From: Carboxylicivirga sp. M1479
Lineage (GTDB): Bacteria > Bacteroidota > Bacteroidia > Bacteroidales > Marinilabiliaceae
Direction of reading: 5' to 3'
DNA: 64,000 nt
NCBI RefSeq assembly: GCF_007097485.1
Contig: NZ_VKDE01000019.1
Span: 23,339 to 87,338, forward strand
Part shown: piece by piece, positions 28,201-36,012 of the stretch
Layout: every line of letters starts with the position of its first letter
How positions within the stretch are numbered: the stretch's first letter is position 1
Position numbers and translations under genes: made by a program
The notes under the pieces: generated by a model
The model's input: the letters and a program-made list of their open reading frames with translations, nothing else
The model's database searches: none
What the model was told of the DNA's origin: nothing

Positions 28201-29948
28201 GCTCCAACTTCAGATTGCTTAACGTCCATCTTCTGATGAGCAGTCATACCCAAATTGCTATCACTAAACGATGAAGAAGAATAGTAAACCTCATAATGAT
28301 TTGGCGCTCTTCCGTAACCTGTTGCAGGCACTGTGAACGCCATTTCAAACATATCTTGACTAGTTAAGTTAATAGCCAAATCAGCTATTTTGTTCGGTCC
28401 ATTACTGGTCTTTTCGTCGAGTGCGTAAAGAGCATTAATTCGACCAGTACCTAATTTATCGAAATGCTTATGATCCTCGGGAAATTCCCCATAAACATTA
28501 TCTACCGAACCTTCTAAAATGGAAAAAAGCTCGTCATTTGTAAGGTTTTTATCCTTTAAGTAAGACACAACCAAGGCAGCCACACCAGTAACATGTGGTG
28601 TAGCCATACTTGTACCTTCAAGCCAACCATAACCACCATTGGAAACTGTACTAAAAATTCCATGGTGCATAGGATGCTCCTTTTCCTCTTGGGTCAATAA
28701 TTCATCATTATCCATGTCACCTCCCGGCGCAGAAATGTTAATCCAGTTACCATAATTGGAATAACCTGCCTTTTGGTTTTTATAATGAATGGCAGCAACA
28801 GTAAATACTTCCGGCATGTATCCAGGATATAGCTCATCATCCATATTAGCATTACCAGAAGCAAAAATAACCATACCTCCTTTTAATGGACTTCCTTCAT
28901 AAGCTCCTGCTTCTTCGATAAAATAACGAATACCTGCCTCTACAGACTCCTCTCTATTTCCTGGTGTGGGATAGCCCCAACTATTTTGAGAAATAACAGC
29001 ACCATTATCGGCCGCATATACGAATGAAGCCCCAATACCTCCTTGGTTGTTGCCATCAAAAATCTGACAGCTCATTATACGTACGCCATCGTCATTACCA
29101 GAGCCACCGGCAATACCTGCACCTCCAATACCATTGTTATTAACAGCACTAATGGTTCCGGCAACGTGTGTTCCATGATTTCCAGCGCTTATATACCCCG
29201 TATTGGAAGCAAAATTGTAACCGTACTTATCTCCAACATAGCCGTTAAAGTCATCATCCTTATTATCACTACCATTTATTTCCGATTCATTTCTCCACAT
29301 GTTAGCTTCTAAATCAGGGTGATTAAACTGCACACCCAAATCATGAACCGAAACAATAACAGAGGCATCTCCGGCATTTGTTTCCCACGCTTCAAAAAGG
29401 TTAATATGTGCAAGGTCAAATCGCTCTAATAAACCGGTTGGCGCATAATGGTAATATTGCTCGGTATATTCGTCGTTAAACTTATAGTTTGAATTGGTAG
29501 ATTTTAGCGACTTTTTACTCGGGTCAAAGGGCACATATTTATGCGAATGAAGGCTCTTCTCTCTAATTTTCTCTGCTTTTTCCACCACTGACAACTCACC
29601 AAATACCTTAACGACGTTATCTAAATCGTCACCTGATGAATAATCAATTTCATACCATAAATGCAATCCATGTTTACGATGCTTAGCATCATACTGGTCA
29701 TTATAGGGAAATACCCTTTTCATTTTAGTAGCACGAAAATGCGTTAAAGCATTATCCATTTCAATGATACCCACCTTAGGGTTATCAGTAGAAGCTGACT
29801 TTAGCATGGCCAGCTCAATTTCGGGCTTAATCTTTACCCGAAAAGTTCCTTGCAAATGACCTTCTTTATATATCTGCTGCGCATTTGTAGCAACAACTGA
29901 CATAATAAAGAACAGTCCCAACAAAAAGAGATTTTGGTTCTTGTTCAT
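22212..29948 (-). CDS. Giant secreted subtilisin-like (S8) protease with T9SS sorting domain
   Basis: A 2,578-residue exported protease. The signal peptide ends TNAQQ. A propeptide-like region (30-140) precedes the S8 domain (about 160-510) with catalytic Asp in VSVHDLGVQFNHPDLE (about 203), His in GNHGTHVAG (258), oxyanion Asn in FASGNAN (366) and Ser in LEGTSMATPHVTG (447). The Asp motif reads DLG instead of the usual DTG/DSG. A fibronectin type III module follows (about 520-640), then many beta-sandwich repeats of the ASH type with spaced words such as LDFGRVMIGKEKHIEAYMTN, a cadherin-like module, and a terminal T9SS domain (VSIFPNPVRDVLNV ... GMYMLELSSN). The start is ATG 29948; the codon upstream is TTG. 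It heads an operon with SusC/SusD and probably degrades protein at the cell surface. Confidence 0.92.
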   Translation of the reverse strand: MNKNQNLFLLGLFFIMSVVATNAQQIYKEGHLQGTFRVKIKPEIELAMLKSASTDNPKVGIIEMDNALTHFRATKMKRVFPYNDQYDAKHRKHGLHLWYEIDYSSGDDLDNVVKVFGELSVVEKAEKIREKSLHSHKYVPFDPSKKSLKSTNSNYKFNDEYTEQYYHYAPTGLLERFDLAHINLFEAWETNAGDASVIVSVHDLGVQFNHPDLEANMWRNESEINGSDNKDDDFNGYVGDKYGYNFASNTGYISAGNHGTHVAGTISAVNNNGIGGAGIAGGSGNDDGVRIMSCQIFDGNNQGGIGASFVYAADNGAVISQNSWGYPTPGNREESVEAGIRYFIEEAGAYEGSPLKGGMVIFASGNANMDDELYPGYMPEVFTVAAIHYKNQKAGYSNYGNWINISAPGGDMDNDELLTQEEKEHPMHHGIFSTVSNGGYGWLEGTSMATPHVTGVAALVVSYLKDKNLTNDELFSILEGSVDNVYGEFPEDHKHFDKLGTGRINALYALDEKTSNGPNKIADLAINLTSQDMFEMAFTVPATGYGRAPNHYEVYYSSSSFSDSNLGMTAHQKMDVKQSEVGALTTVELTNLQALTNYYVGIVSVDKWGNKSLLSNVVQKQTTAGPEAVLEVDYTDVDKHTVEHLIDVKTSSVANGQFKLFNTGEGILKWVTNIDFTTEANWTAPLLSLNGRSVSPQSTNTEVYDASPFQTVVEYNQVADTSLFKGYLKASSYYYIGEASPEDPSSSATRYRVQTGDNGGAGNGFNLTHIAARLNVELSDDEEIIAEIFEGRDIQSAKLRHRQALQTNTLQQTTKHALTTQLFFEEGTYFWVVIHPPTGHKYPLGIAFEDGNGWGRENCFYSSDYGQSWKSLADVYIDGFAYMVEAISFFSQGNSFITLQKDDGNIYADEQEVVSYDIDASNIINGTYNFDVNTSTNDANNELLSYRLKATIEGHEPIITGTTLIDFGRVMIGKEKHIEAYMTNTGLGDFILNRSEREGNSREILFNGSSSSYKSPKIIEALSSVFFNIGFKPSTQGPFNNYIRFYNSSGTEEYTIKVTGYAINPPVGNVTPADTIFDAIAIGDELNGSFTIDNSGDYPLHYYIPKFSDKPDGFDNEDTNISKFGYFSEEKSWGPWEDISTTGTLIPGLINNDGNNRKVHEVELNFGFPFFGKIERKVFISPFGVLAFTKDGTFNRYPMAPLDSSSPTRAFCVLGEPIRFDPNIDSKVLYQDFGDHFVVQFQDIPMGSLDEVELKLVQHELSFQLVLHKNGNMEVRYKELDGFTNTKWWSVWAHDLEQNDAIIGNYFGERQIDINQGTNIKFINPGLGLFKSVNNATGVLLQGESVTIDYTMATDILNEDTYSEYLPVLTNEPKQPFFNFRAEINVTEGGESKLSTDAEAFDFGENYHLAELSQNLLIRNDGRAPGEITNIVITGTNADQFTLLTERTFPYELKAEMIETFVVEGISDQVGEYNAEVQITFNDSENVTIPLHSIIIEAPLISTDKTSVDVNVMSGEKATAALTVSNTGQSTLEYGIKGTAIVHVDELGLKSGSSLKDYQYQAFQQKHNPIVKYEWIDISISGTKLKAMDLKTHEDFWNTVELPWTFNYYGNEYSTMNVGYCGVLSFSEHEESFERGGIQVPSEDGPNNIIAPMFGFVYNDLYNDKNAGVYYQAFEEEVIVQYQSFTDGFGMSTGPISWQVILRKDGSFKFQYNFNGHLFSMNPSVSAIGIENENGTEGITISYNSSYINDDTAIEFYPFEKKTLEPGESATHNFIVDAAEIYAGEYTETVTILNNTVANGILEVPFNLNVDGNDDLVIDEEYNMGEIFVVEEEGWVTANSTEDESWVLDFALINNGRKNFRIGKIFSDGLQGELGVDLYSKTNPFGAIMIEGFTDVGQLPSYTADWFNPEQIPLLIPAEGELPARVYIKKKPNEVKELVGDIVLIDYAAVEGMSRIELNALQLSDVADEYKINISFKANQVDVPSIGFDKNEITAYAADDTFVGNETLNINNTDGKYELRFSLDISYEYIYMALSDTYASEDLVTYGGPIRNEAELQDAGKLKSKRLKVADDSRILTQLLSDEVLHTFGWGTPDAEVHTVTRLVAPEDGFCFNQLEHYFTYRNTLESYYTVQVFAGDDEFLKTGLIYSQRVNYSYDAPLYGNQVVKELVDLEKPVLIQGGETFYIRIIYAAEMISPAALGQIEAKNEEGNLFGSKGIVYREVSELGVPEIGWMIKAVETEKINPQWLMPSVYEGIIAPGESMNIDFEMFGSRVFNTVNKAKIYVNSNDPNNKQSRIAAELIKNNGPSYGIDQNFVIEINENDTLDFVLYASHLGGLDYTLTMAQDYAFVNSEFDGQNMNLQFVPDHYSAGLYRVVVKGEDSKGLVNNYTFIVRINNVNRAPVEVQELDFTYELDKHLKYNLDLTEYITDPDGEELTYTVTKDNDKIELFYSNNELIVKPLELGRTTLTIITEDPHGAQLVSEAVINVVVRVGIDDVDGPKVSIFPNPVRDVLNVSSNMLLAGDVNYRILSVTGEVVKNGIISAGNLSAVIEVTTLTKGMYMLELSSNEISLTNKFTKL

Positions 29949-30077
29949 TTTCAATGATTTTGTGATTTAATTAACTTTAGATTGTATAGACGATCTAATT
30001 GGATTTGCCTTTTAAAGAAACCATGTGATGATTTCCCGGCATTCTAAAAATCGCTTCACAAAACAGCTAGTTTTAAT

Positions 30078-30211
30078 ACCTCAATCAAAAAAATAGGCCT
30101 TATAAGAACCTCACATCTTATCAATAAAACCTCAACATCACAAACCTATCATTAAAAAACAACCTCTCTTTACTTATTTTAAACCACTCTTTATCTGCAC
30201 CTTAAAACCTC
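30078..30211. promoter_or_regulatory. Cluster of ACCTC direct repeats in the divergent regulatory region
   Basis: The 389-base gap between the subtilase and the TPR-LuxR gene contains ACCTC at 30078, 30108, 30129, 30162 and 30207, and the variants ACCTATC at 30144 and ACCACTC at 30183. Most are preceded by A or AA, and they sit 15-30 bases apart. Such spacing suggests a multi-site operator, perhaps for the adjacent LuxR-type regulator. No -7 box for the subtilase operon was found close to its start. Confidence 0.4.
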
Positions 30212-30288
30212 TCACAATAAAATAATATGTTTACTTTCTTAAGCGTGTAAAAATCTATTATATGTTACCGCCTTGCAAATTGTTGAAG

Positions 30289-30296
30289 TACATTTG
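30289..30296 (+). promoter_or_regulatory. Candidate -7 box of the TPR-LuxR gene
   Basis: TACATTTG fits TAnnTTTG and lies 41 bases before the start codon. A -33 partner with standard spacing is not clear, so this is tentative. Confidence 0.4.
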
Positions 30297-30337
30297 GAAT
30301 ATGATTCTCTTTGGATAGCAATAATACAAGTTGTAAC

Positions 30338-31969
30338 ATGACACTTAAATCAATTGGAAAACTACCAGGTCTTTTATGCTTACTTTTATTTGTCTCTGTT
30401 AATTCATATGCTGATAGTTTATTAAAAGAAGACAGTTTAATGATTCAATTAAACCGAACGAAAGAAAAAAAAGAACGCTACAGCATTTTAATGGCACTTA
30501 TCAAACATACCAGAACATACGATTATAAAAAATCAATCTTATACTCCACCCAAGGGGAACTTTTAGCATCCAATAGAGATGATAAACAATGGTTAGCCAA
30601 GTTTTTATTTGAAGGAGGTGTAACCAATTACTACCTCACGTCATACGACACCTCATTAGATAAGTACTTAAAAGCAACCAAATACTTCGAAACAAATAAC
30701 GATTTTATTAGCTTAACAAAGTGTTATAACAACACAGGCATGATCTATGACCGAATTGAAAAATATGAAAAGGCAGTTCAGTATTACCAATTAGCAATCG
30801 CAAGTTTTAATCGTTTAGATGATAAGACAAGGGAAGAATACATCAGGTTTTTACCACAGCATTATAATAACATTGCCAGTGCTTACAACAAATTAAAACA
30901 AACAAACAAGGCACAAGCATATTACAAAAAAGCTTTAGAAGTAGCTCTAAATATTGATTTTAGATATATACTGGGAGCTATTTACAATAACCTGGGAATA
31001 GTTGACATGGAAAAAGAACTGTATCCTTCAGCTAAGCAATATTTTGACCAATCAATTTTAATTCGACAAGAAGACAATGAAACCATTGGCCTTGCCCAAT
31101 CATATAATATCTTATCCCAATATTACATGAATATTGCAGATTATGATAGTTGTATCTGGGCATCTAAAAAATCGTTAGAAATTTCGTCGACAAATAACCT
31201 TCTAGAACTACAAAAGTCATCGCATTATAGGTTAATAACAGCTTATGAGAAAAAAGGCATGTTAGCTGAAGCTCTGCAAGAACAAAAGAATTATAGCATA
31301 ATAAACGATAGCATTGGAAATAGTCATAAGATGAACCGCCTAACGCAGCTTGAAATAGCACAAGAGGTTGAGAAAATTGAAAAGGCTAATAAGGTCAAAC
31401 TAACAAAGTTAAAATACCAATATGCCATCCTGTTACTAATTCTATTCTCATTGGCTATAATCTCAATATTGACTGCTCGATTGTATAAAATACAAAAGAA
31501 AAAGCTTAACCTAGAGTACTCTAAACTTAAACTTAGTGTTGATACAAAAAATAGAGAGCTTACAACTAACGTTATGCAATTAATTCAGAAAAATGAGTTA
31601 ATTAACAATGTTGTTAAAGAACTTCTAACACTAAAGAATGATATTAATAATAAATCACAACAAACACTTCATAAGATCATACTTAACCTGCAGTCACAAA
31701 CAAATAAAGAAATTTGGCAAGAATTTGAATTTCGCTTTAATAATGTGCACACCGATTTTTATTCACGATTAATGCATGAGCATCCATCTATTACCGCCTC
31801 AGAAAAAAGGCTTTGTGCGCTTTTGCGCCTAAATATGACATCTAAAGAAATTGCCGCCATAACCCATCAAACATTAAGAGGAGTTGAAGTAGCCAGAAGT
31901 CGATTAAGAAAACGATTATGCTTAACCAGAAAAGATACCAGCTTAAACAGCTATTTGGAAAACTTTTAA
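30338..31969 (+). CDS. Membrane-bound TPR protein with C-terminal LuxR-type HTH
   Basis: A 543-residue regulator. ATG 30338 gives a signal peptide (MTLKSIGKLPGLLCLLLFV). About five tetratricopeptide repeats cover residues 70-330 (CYNNTGMIYDRIEKYEKAVQYY, HYNNIASAYNKLKQTNKAQAYY, IYNNLGIVDMEKELYPSAKQYF). A transmembrane helix (YAILLLILFSLAIISILTA, about 360-380) leads into a coiled coil and a C-terminal helix-turn-helix (ASEKRLCALLRLNMTSKEIAAITHQTLRGVEVARSRLRKRL). The TPRs would be periplasmic and the HTH cytoplasmic, a one-component membrane regulator. It is divergent from the subtilase-SusCD operon and its likely regulator. Confidence 0.85.
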   Translation: MTLKSIGKLPGLLCLLLFVSVNSYADSLLKEDSLMIQLNRTKEKKERYSILMALIKHTRTYDYKKSILYSTQGELLASNRDDKQWLAKFLFEGGVTNYYLTSYDTSLDKYLKATKYFETNNDFISLTKCYNNTGMIYDRIEKYEKAVQYYQLAIASFNRLDDKTREEYIRFLPQHYNNIASAYNKLKQTNKAQAYYKKALEVALNIDFRYILGAIYNNLGIVDMEKELYPSAKQYFDQSILIRQEDNETIGLAQSYNILSQYYMNIADYDSCIWASKKSLEISSTNNLLELQKSSHYRLITAYEKKGMLAEALQEQKNYSIINDSIGNSHKMNRLTQLEIAQEVEKIEKANKVKLTKLKYQYAILLLILFSLAIISILTARLYKIQKKKLNLEYSKLKLSVDTKNRELTTNVMQLIQKNELINNVVKELLTLKNDINNKSQQTLHKIILNLQSQTNKEIWQEFEFRFNNVHTDFYSRLMHEHPSITASEKRLCALLRLNMTSKEIAAITHQTLRGVEVARSRLRKRLCLTRKDTSLNSYLENF

Positions 31970-31983
31970 CGACATACGAAAAA

Positions 31984-32009
31984 GGGCTTATCTCCTTTGA
32001 GATAAGCCC
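31984..32009. terminator. Bidirectional terminator
   Basis: GGGCTTATCTC (31984-31994) and GAGATAAGCCC (31999-32009) form a perfect 11-bp stem with a 4-base loop. It lies between the convergent TPR-LuxR and GH3 genes. Five T follow it on the minus strand. Confidence 0.9.
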
Positions 32010-32044
32010 ACAACTTAACTGTTTAACCAAAAAATTTAAGTTGC

Positions 32045-34330
32045 TTATTGAATAACAAATTGTGTTTGCTGAAGTTCAACAGAGTTACCACCTACAAATA
32101 GATTAAACTGTCCGGCCTCTACTACATATTTTCCACATGGGTAAAAATACCCCAACTCTTTTTTGGATAAAGCGAATGTTACCACTTTGGTTTCACCTGC
32201 CTTAATCAATACCTTTTCAAAACCTTTCAGCTCTTTTACAGGGCGTGTGTAGGTAGCTGCCATGTCCTGAATATACAACTGCACCACTTCTTCTCCGTCA
32301 AGCTGACCTGTATTGCTCACCTTTATGCTTGCGGTTAAGGTTCCATTTTCATCCATTACTGTCTTATCCAAAACAATATCTGAATACTCGAAACTGGTAT
32401 AACTTAAACCAAAGCCGAACGGAAACAAGGGTGTATTGGGTGCATCGGTAAAGCACGACCACAATACTTGCCCTGGCGCTTCGGCTTGCGGACGGCCTGT
32501 GTTTTTGTAGTTATAATAAATTGGGCATTGCCCAACTGTACGCGGAAATGACATTGGCAGCTTACCCGACGGGTTATAATGTCCCATCAGCACATCGGCA
32601 ATGGCATATCCTGCTTCAGAACCTGCATGCCAGGCCTCTAGTATGGCTGGCGCTTTATCAACCAGCTCAGGAATAGCCAGTGGGCGACCATTCATGAGTA
32701 CCACCACTATGTTTTTATTCACCTTATAAATGGCATTGAACAGTTCCATTTGCAAGCCCTTTAAACCAATATCTGTTTGGCTGCGACCCTCACCACTCTG
32801 AAAACAATCCTCACCAATAGCTAAAAGTACCAGCTCTGATTTCTTGGCCGCTTGAATGGCCTTGGCAAAACCAGAACGATCGCTTTCGTTATAGGTCATT
32901 TTATCAGGGAAAGTGCGCTTTCCAATCGATAGCTTACAACCCTCGGCATAGTTGATTGTTACGCTTTTGCCCACGGCAGCTTGTATACCTTCCAATAAGG
33001 AAACGGCTGAATCATATTCTCCCTGAGCTCGCCAGTTACCTATTGGCGAATCCTTATCGTTGGCCAAAGGTCCAATAACAGCAATGCTCTTCACCGATGA
33101 TGCAATAGGAAGCAGTTGCTTCTCATTTTTCAACAACACCATCGATTCTCGTGCTACTTTACGTGCTGCATCGCGATGCTCAGCTGTGTATAACATGGAT
33201 TTTTCATTCTCCACATTGCAATATTTATAAGGATCATCAAATAAGCCCAAACGGTATTTGATGCGTAATATTCGCCGCGCAGCATCGGTAATTTTCGCTT
33301 CATCCACTTTACCCTCTGCTACCAATTCTTCAAGATGATTAATGTAAGCGCGAGCTTCCATATCCATATCGGAACCACCTTCAATGGCACGATACGCCGA
33401 TTCTTTGAGGTCGGCCGCAGCACCATGAGGAATCATCTCACCAATACTGTTCCAGTCAGACACCACAAAACCTTCAAAAGCCCATTGCTTTTTTAACAAA
33501 TCGCGCTGTAAATAGCTACTGGCTGTTGCAGGCATGCCCTGTATGGTGTTAAAGGCATTCATAAAGGTAGCAACACCAGCATCGGATGCAGCCTTAAAAG
33601 GAGGCAACACAATATTTTGCAAGGTCTCATCTCCAATCTCTACTGAGTTATAATCACGTCCACTCTCGGAAAAGGCATAAGCTGCAAAGTGCTTGGCACA
33701 GGCCGCAATGCTTAATTCATCACTCAGGTCATCGCCCTGAAAACCTTCAACTCGGGCACGAGCAAAGACACTGCCTAAATAAGGATCCTCGCCAGCACCT
33801 TCCATCACTCGTCCCCAACGTGCATCTCGTCCAACGTCCACCATGGGCGAAAAGGTCCAGTGAATACCAGATGCTGCAGCTTCTTTAGCTGCGATTTTTG
33901 ACGATAAATAGGCCAATTCAGGATTCCACGAAGCTGCTTCGGCTAAAGGAATTGGAAACATGGTTTTATAACCATGAATCACATCGTAACCAAAAATTAA
34001 AGGAATACCCAAGCGTGTGTTTTCAACTACGGTCTGTTGGGCTTTGCGCGTGGCTTCAGCTCCATTTACGTTCAGCATGGAACCGACCATCCCACTCTTT
34101 AACTGCTCCAATTGTGACTGCGCACCTTCATCGCCTTTGGGTGCAGGCCCTGTCATTTCCCAACGGCTGGTATATTGGTTCAGCTGCCCCACTTTCTCAG
34201 CCAAGGTCATTTGGCTCAGTAAATCTTCAATAAACCTATCCTCTTCGTTCATTGGCTTCTGTTGATTTGTGCATGCCGATAATATAAGGATTATTAGCAT
34301 TATAAAAATACCAATCTTTCTCATTGTCAT
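32045..34330 (-). CDS. Glycoside hydrolase family 3 beta-glucosidase (BglX-like), lipoprotein
   Basis: A 761-residue GH3 enzyme with a lipobox (LILSACTNQ). The N-terminal barrel carries GIPLIFGYDVIHGYKTMFPIPLAEAASW, CAKHFAAY and the nucleophile Asp in FVVSDWNSIGEM. The alpha/beta sandwich has the acid/base region AIGEDCFQSGEGRSQTDIGL and VVVLMNGRPLAIP, and a fibronectin III-like domain closes the protein (VQLYIQDMAATYTRPVKELKGFEKV). Architecture and length match periplasmic BglX. It would release glucose from the ends of beta-glucosides such as cello- or laminari-oligosaccharides. It is the last gene of the sugar operon, after a hairpin at 34386-34415. Two ATGs six bases apart can serve as start. 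Confidence 0.93.
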   Translation of the reverse strand: MTMRKIGIFIMLIILILSACTNQQKPMNEEDRFIEDLLSQMTLAEKVGQLNQYTSRWEMTGPAPKGDEGAQSQLEQLKSGMVGSMLNVNGAEATRKAQQTVVENTRLGIPLIFGYDVIHGYKTMFPIPLAEAASWNPELAYLSSKIAAKEAAASGIHWTFSPMVDVGRDARWGRVMEGAGEDPYLGSVFARARVEGFQGDDLSDELSIAACAKHFAAYAFSESGRDYNSVEIGDETLQNIVLPPFKAASDAGVATFMNAFNTIQGMPATASSYLQRDLLKKQWAFEGFVVSDWNSIGEMIPHGAAADLKESAYRAIEGGSDMDMEARAYINHLEELVAEGKVDEAKITDAARRILRIKYRLGLFDDPYKYCNVENEKSMLYTAEHRDAARKVARESMVLLKNEKQLLPIASSVKSIAVIGPLANDKDSPIGNWRAQGEYDSAVSLLEGIQAAVGKSVTINYAEGCKLSIGKRTFPDKMTYNESDRSGFAKAIQAAKKSELVLLAIGEDCFQSGEGRSQTDIGLKGLQMELFNAIYKVNKNIVVVLMNGRPLAIPELVDKAPAILEAWHAGSEAGYAIADVLMGHYNPSGKLPMSFPRTVGQCPIYYNYKNTGRPQAEAPGQVLWSCFTDAPNTPLFPFGFGLSYTSFEYSDIVLDKTVMDENGTLTASIKVSNTGQLDGEEVVQLYIQDMAATYTRPVKELKGFEKVLIKAGETKVVTFALSKKELGYFYPCGKYVVEAGQFNLFVGGNSVELQQTQFVIQ

Positions 34331-34385
34331 ATTGTTTGCGTTAGACTTCAGTGCTCCTAAACATATTTCATTCAGGTTTAAGCAA

Positions 34386-34415
34386 CAAAGGCTGCCGATG
34401 GAGGCAGCCTTTGTA
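34386..34415 (-). terminator. Hairpin between susD and the GH3 gene
   Basis: ACAAAGGCTGCC (34386-34397) and GGCAGCCTTTGT (34404-34415) form a perfect 12-bp stem with a 6-base loop, 23 bases after susD. On the minus strand only a weak U run follows, so it may be a leaky terminator that lowers GH3 expression relative to SusCD. Confidence 0.65.
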
Positions 34416-34438
34416 ATTAACGAAAATTAGTGTAATTA

Positions 34439-35995
34439 TTAGTTATAACCTGGGTTCTGATCTTCGGTTGATATTCCTCCATTTAAGTCAATTTCCTCTT
34501 GTGGAATAGGGAATAATTCGTTTTTACCTGTTTTGAAACCACGTGAAGCCAATTCTGCTCCTGCATCACCCCAGCGAACTAAATCCCAAAAGCGATGTCC
34601 TTCAAATGCTAACTCCAATGAGCGTTCTTTTTTGATGATGTTAAAAAGATCATTTCCTACTAAGGTTTCCCAGGCGGTATGATCGGTAAAACCAGCACGC
34701 TCGCGAACATCTCTAATTAAAGGTACGGCGTGTGCATCCATACCATCGCGGTTGTAGGCCTCTGCAGCCATCAACATCACATCAGATAAACGGATTAGTT
34801 TAAAAGGCGTGTTCCAGTTAACTTCTTTTACACCGCCATCAGATGTTTCAGATGGTAAAGTAGAGTACTTCAAGCGAATATAGCCCTCATAAGCATCCCA
34901 GTTATTATTACCTCCAGGATTGTTAACTTCACCACCAGCGGCTTCAAAGTCAGCCTCTGAAATAACGGATGTTGCGGCACGCTCAGCTCCTGCTTCGGCA
35001 TTTAACAAAGCACCAAACTTACTGGTAGGCACATTAAAGCCCCAACCATTAACGTAACCAATGGCATCCATGTTGTTAAACGAATCATCACCACGAGGCC
35101 CCATTAGCTGCACCACAAAGTTAGATTCAGCAGTACCATCCCATGGTCCACCCCAATCATGCGCATTTTGGCTCGAATAAAGCACTTCAAAAATTGACTC
35201 AGAACCAGCACGTTCGCCTCTCATCCATATGGTACTATAATCTTCGGTTAGTGAATAGCTTGCGTCATCTATCACATCTTGTAACAATGGATGAGCTGCA
35301 GCATAATCTTCTTGATACAAAAACACTTTGCCTTTTAATGCTTGAGCAGCACCTTTAGATACTCTAAACTTTAAGCCTTCTTCCAAATCCTTTTTAACAG
35401 GTAAAACAGCAATAGCTTCTGTTAAATCTTTATGTATCTGGGTATAAATAGTGGCTTTATCAGCACGCGGGTTATTAACACTTATCTCGGTTGTGTTCTC
35501 CAAGTAAAATGGAACATCGCCCCACATTGTTACCAACTCAAAATAGGCAAAAGCACGGAAGAACTTAGCCTCAGCCATTATCTGTTCAGCATTTTCCAAA
35601 TCAGGAGAAACGGTGTTTAAAATGGCATTTGAAGCATTCACTATTTTATAATATGAGTGCCAAACATCCTTAATAGCAGGATTATCGTACTCGTAAGAAA
35701 AGTCGTTCAACTGCTGTAGCTTAGGCTGATCGGCAGAAGAACCTCCACCAGTATTTACATCGTCACCAGATAACAATTTAATAAAGAAAATACTAGACCA
35801 ATCGCCATAGTTATTATATCCAATCTGTAAATAATCATACACGCCAATAATAGCTGCCTCGGCCTCGGCCTCGGTTGTAAGGTAATCGGCGCTATTGAAT
35901 TTACCGATTGGTGTTTTATCCAATACACTATCTGAACATGCACCAAAAGCAAAAATCAGAAGCAATGTATATATACTTAATTTTATATTTTTCAT
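34439..35995 (-). CDS. RagB/SusD family glycan-binding lipoprotein
   Basis: A 518-residue SusD-like lipoprotein (lipobox FGACSDS, followed by VLDKTPIGKFN). Family words are SYYKIVNASNAILNTV, AEAKFFRAFAYFELVTMWGDVPF, YTQIHKDLTEAIAVLP, GAAQALKGKVFLYQEDYAAAHPLLQDV and the C-terminal IIKKERSLELAFEGHRFWDLVRWG with FPIPQEEIDLNG. It is encoded 17 bases after the partner SusC and would bind oligosaccharide at the cell surface and close over the transporter. Confidence 0.95.
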   Translation of the reverse strand: MKNIKLSIYTLLLIFAFGACSDSVLDKTPIGKFNSADYLTTEAEAEAAIIGVYDYLQIGYNNYGDWSSIFFIKLLSGDDVNTGGGSSADQPKLQQLNDFSYEYDNPAIKDVWHSYYKIVNASNAILNTVSPDLENAEQIMAEAKFFRAFAYFELVTMWGDVPFYLENTTEISVNNPRADKATIYTQIHKDLTEAIAVLPVKKDLEEGLKFRVSKGAAQALKGKVFLYQEDYAAAHPLLQDVIDDASYSLTEDYSTIWMRGERAGSESIFEVLYSSQNAHDWGGPWDGTAESNFVVQLMGPRGDDSFNNMDAIGYVNGWGFNVPTSKFGALLNAEAGAERAATSVISEADFEAAGGEVNNPGGNNNWDAYEGYIRLKYSTLPSETSDGGVKEVNWNTPFKLIRLSDVMLMAAEAYNRDGMDAHAVPLIRDVRERAGFTDHTAWETLVGNDLFNIIKKERSLELAFEGHRFWDLVRWGDAGAELASRGFKTGKNELFPIPQEEIDLNGGISTEDQNPGYN

Positions 35996-36012
35996 TTTTC
36001 TTTGTTTTGGGA

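Noticed and set aside
29949..30337. A gene in the divergent gap between subtilase and the TPR-LuxR regulator
   Set aside because: No frame of useful length with a plausible start is present; the gap holds only short repeated words and a promoter box.
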